A stretch of 7,248 nucleotides of DNA from the NCBI GenBank assembly GCA_018676275.1, contig JABHFC010000353.1, positions 1-7,248 on the forward strand, written 5' to 3'. This stretch comes from Gammaproteobacteria bacterium. GTDB taxonomy: Bacteria > Pseudomonadota > Gammaproteobacteria > Eutrophobiales > Eutrophobiaceae. Shown piece by piece: positions 6,396 through 7,248 of this stretch (the stretch's first letter is position 1; the number at the start of each line of letters is the position of its first letter). Below the pieces are notes generated by a model. That model saw nothing but the letters and a program-made list of their open reading frames with translations. It did no database searches and was not told the DNA's origin. Both the position numbers and the translations under genes were made by a program.

Positions 6396-7248
6396 CTATT
6401 TCCTGTAGTCGTCATCATCTCCGATGTCGAAAAAGTCATCCACCGCCTCATCGCTTTCTTTGCGTATGGTCATATCCTCATCTTCATCTTCATTAGCATC
6501 GAAACTTCCTCTCATTAGCGTTTCGTCATCAGGATTGCCTTCACCCTTTTCGCTTTCAGCATTACTCTGATCTGCTTCCATGTCCATGCTACCTGGAATC
6601 ACGGTCTCGTCTTCGGATTCGTCTTCCGGTTCGGGTTCCGCAACAGCTGCACTACCCTCATCTCGAATAAGAGTTTCATCCTCTTCATCTTCGCTTTCGC
6701 CTACCAGCGCGCCGGCATTTCCATTTTCATCATCATCGCTCATTTCAAGTATGAAATCTGGCTCGACGCCGCCAGTAATATCAAATTCAGGATCATCAAG
6801 CGCTTCAGCGCCTGGCATTTCGTCCATTTCAGACTCAGCACTATTTAATACGGTAGCTGCATCAGAGGTGTCAGATGGCGCTGCGTATTCAGAACTAGAC
6901 ATAACTGTTTTACCGGCATCATCCATTTCCGGCATGGTGAATTCGAATTCAAACTTATGCAGCCGAACCCTGTCCCCGTGTTTGAGACAGACTTCATTAC
7001 TAATCATTTTATCGTTAACGAATGTACCGTTAATACTGCCCTGGTCACTGATCCAGTAACCAAAATCCTTGTACTCAATTAAAGCATGTCGTCTACCTAT
7101 GGTGGATTCAGGAATCACCAGGTAATTTAAATGTGCCGTGTCTTTACCCGCCACACGACCAAACATAGTTGGCTTACGTCCTAGCTGATACTGTTTTGAG
7201 GCAGTGAAATTATTGACATCATTTATAAAGGCATCAGTTTCAACCTCA
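6396..7248 (-). CDS. FHA-domain protein with long acidic, Thr-motif-rich tail (5' end outside window)
   Basis: FHA domains bind phosphothreonine peptides and are common in kinase signalling and secretion systems. The frame is open through the right edge of the window. The ATG at 7166 would cut off the first strand of the fold, because the codons before it read YQLGRKPT and lead straight into MFGRVAGKD, so the true start lies beyond base 7248. Counting from that Met, the FHA core runs to about residue 78. It includes GRVAG, TIGRRHALIEY (where the family usually has Ser before Arg-x-His), WISDQGSINGTFVND and LKHGDRVRLHKFEFEF. Residues 81-256 are disordered-looking and very acidic (64 of 176 residues are Asp or Glu). 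They carry six acidic-Thr-hydrophobic motifs, for example DETLI, DETVI and DETLM. The protein ends DDFFDIGDDDDYRK. No kinase or phosphatase gene is visible nearby, so the signalling partner is unknown. The gene is on the same strand as birA, 97 bases upstream of it. Confidence 0.82.
   Translation of the reverse strand, partial: EVETDAFINDVNNFTASKQYQLGRKPTMFGRVAGKDTAHLNYLVIPESTIGRRHALIEYKDFGYWISDQGSINGTFVNDKMISNEVCLKHGDRVRLHKFEFEFTMPEMDDAGKTVMSSSEYAAPSDTSDAATVLNSAESEMDEMPGAEALDDPEFDITGGVEPDFILEMSDDDENGNAGALVGESEDEEDETLIRDEGSAAVAEPEPEDESEDETVIPGSMDMEADQSNAESEKGEGNPDDETLMRGSFDANEDEDEDMTIRKESDEAVDDFFDIGDDDDYRK
6399..6929 (-). other. Acidic low-complexity tail with six repeated Thr motifs
   Basis: This stretch encodes residues 80-256 (from the Met at 7166) of the FHA protein. 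Thr codons in the recurring acidic/small-x-T-[VLI]-[MLIR] context begin, on the - strand, at 6908, 6854, 6674, 6605, 6521 and 6470. The spacing between them is irregular (18, 60, 23, 28 and 17 residues), so this is a repeated short linear motif and not a tandem DNA repeat. The long serine-rich frame on the opposite strand is the shadow of the Asp/Glu codons. Confidence 0.7.

Noticed and set aside
6580..7059. Serine-rich + strand frame of about 159 codons
   Set aside because: It is the shadow of Asp/Glu codons in the acidic FHA tail, a composition effect with no recognisable protein features.

Overview
The window looks like chromosomal core DNA of a gammaproteobacterium of moderate, slightly AT-leaning composition. 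The evidence is a UbiA C-terminus that resembles the E. coli protein and a birA-coaX-SPOR gene order like that seen in Pseudomonas relatives. No mobile element, phage gene, CRISPR array or RNA gene is visible. The genus cannot be named from this sequence.

Layout, left to right. On the + strand are the last 81 codons of ubiA (ubiquinone synthesis; 5' end outside the window), followed 6 bases later by a secreted M14-type zinc carboxypeptidase/amidase. All other genes are on the - strand and read right to left: an FHA-domain protein with a long acidic tail (5' end outside the right edge), a gap of about 97 bases holding a candidate promoter, then birA, coaX and a tandem-SPOR membrane protein joined by overlapping stop/start codons. 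After a 48-base gap come a secreted TPR protein with a long hexad-repeat helix and an NTF2-like C-terminus, and a secreted L,D-transpeptidase-fold protein that also has an NTF2-like C-terminus. The last - strand gene meets the M14 gene tail to tail with a 22-base overlap.

How the genes may work together. Two themes are mixed. One is cofactor supply: BirA (biotin attachment), CoaX (first step of CoA synthesis) and UbiA (ubiquinone). The other is the cell envelope: a SPOR protein (the SPOR fold binds denuded glycan), a YkuD-fold enzyme acting on peptidoglycan stem peptides, a TPR/helix/NTF2 partner candidate, and a secreted M14 enzyme of a class that cuts stem peptides. The most interesting part is the TPR plus L,D-transpeptidase pair. 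Both are exported, both start with TPR-like helices and both end in recognisably similar NTF2-like domains, and one carries about 22 tandem six-residue units that probably form a long rigid helix. A second point of interest is the FHA protein, whose acidic tail repeats a short Thr motif six times, which suggests phospho-switching.
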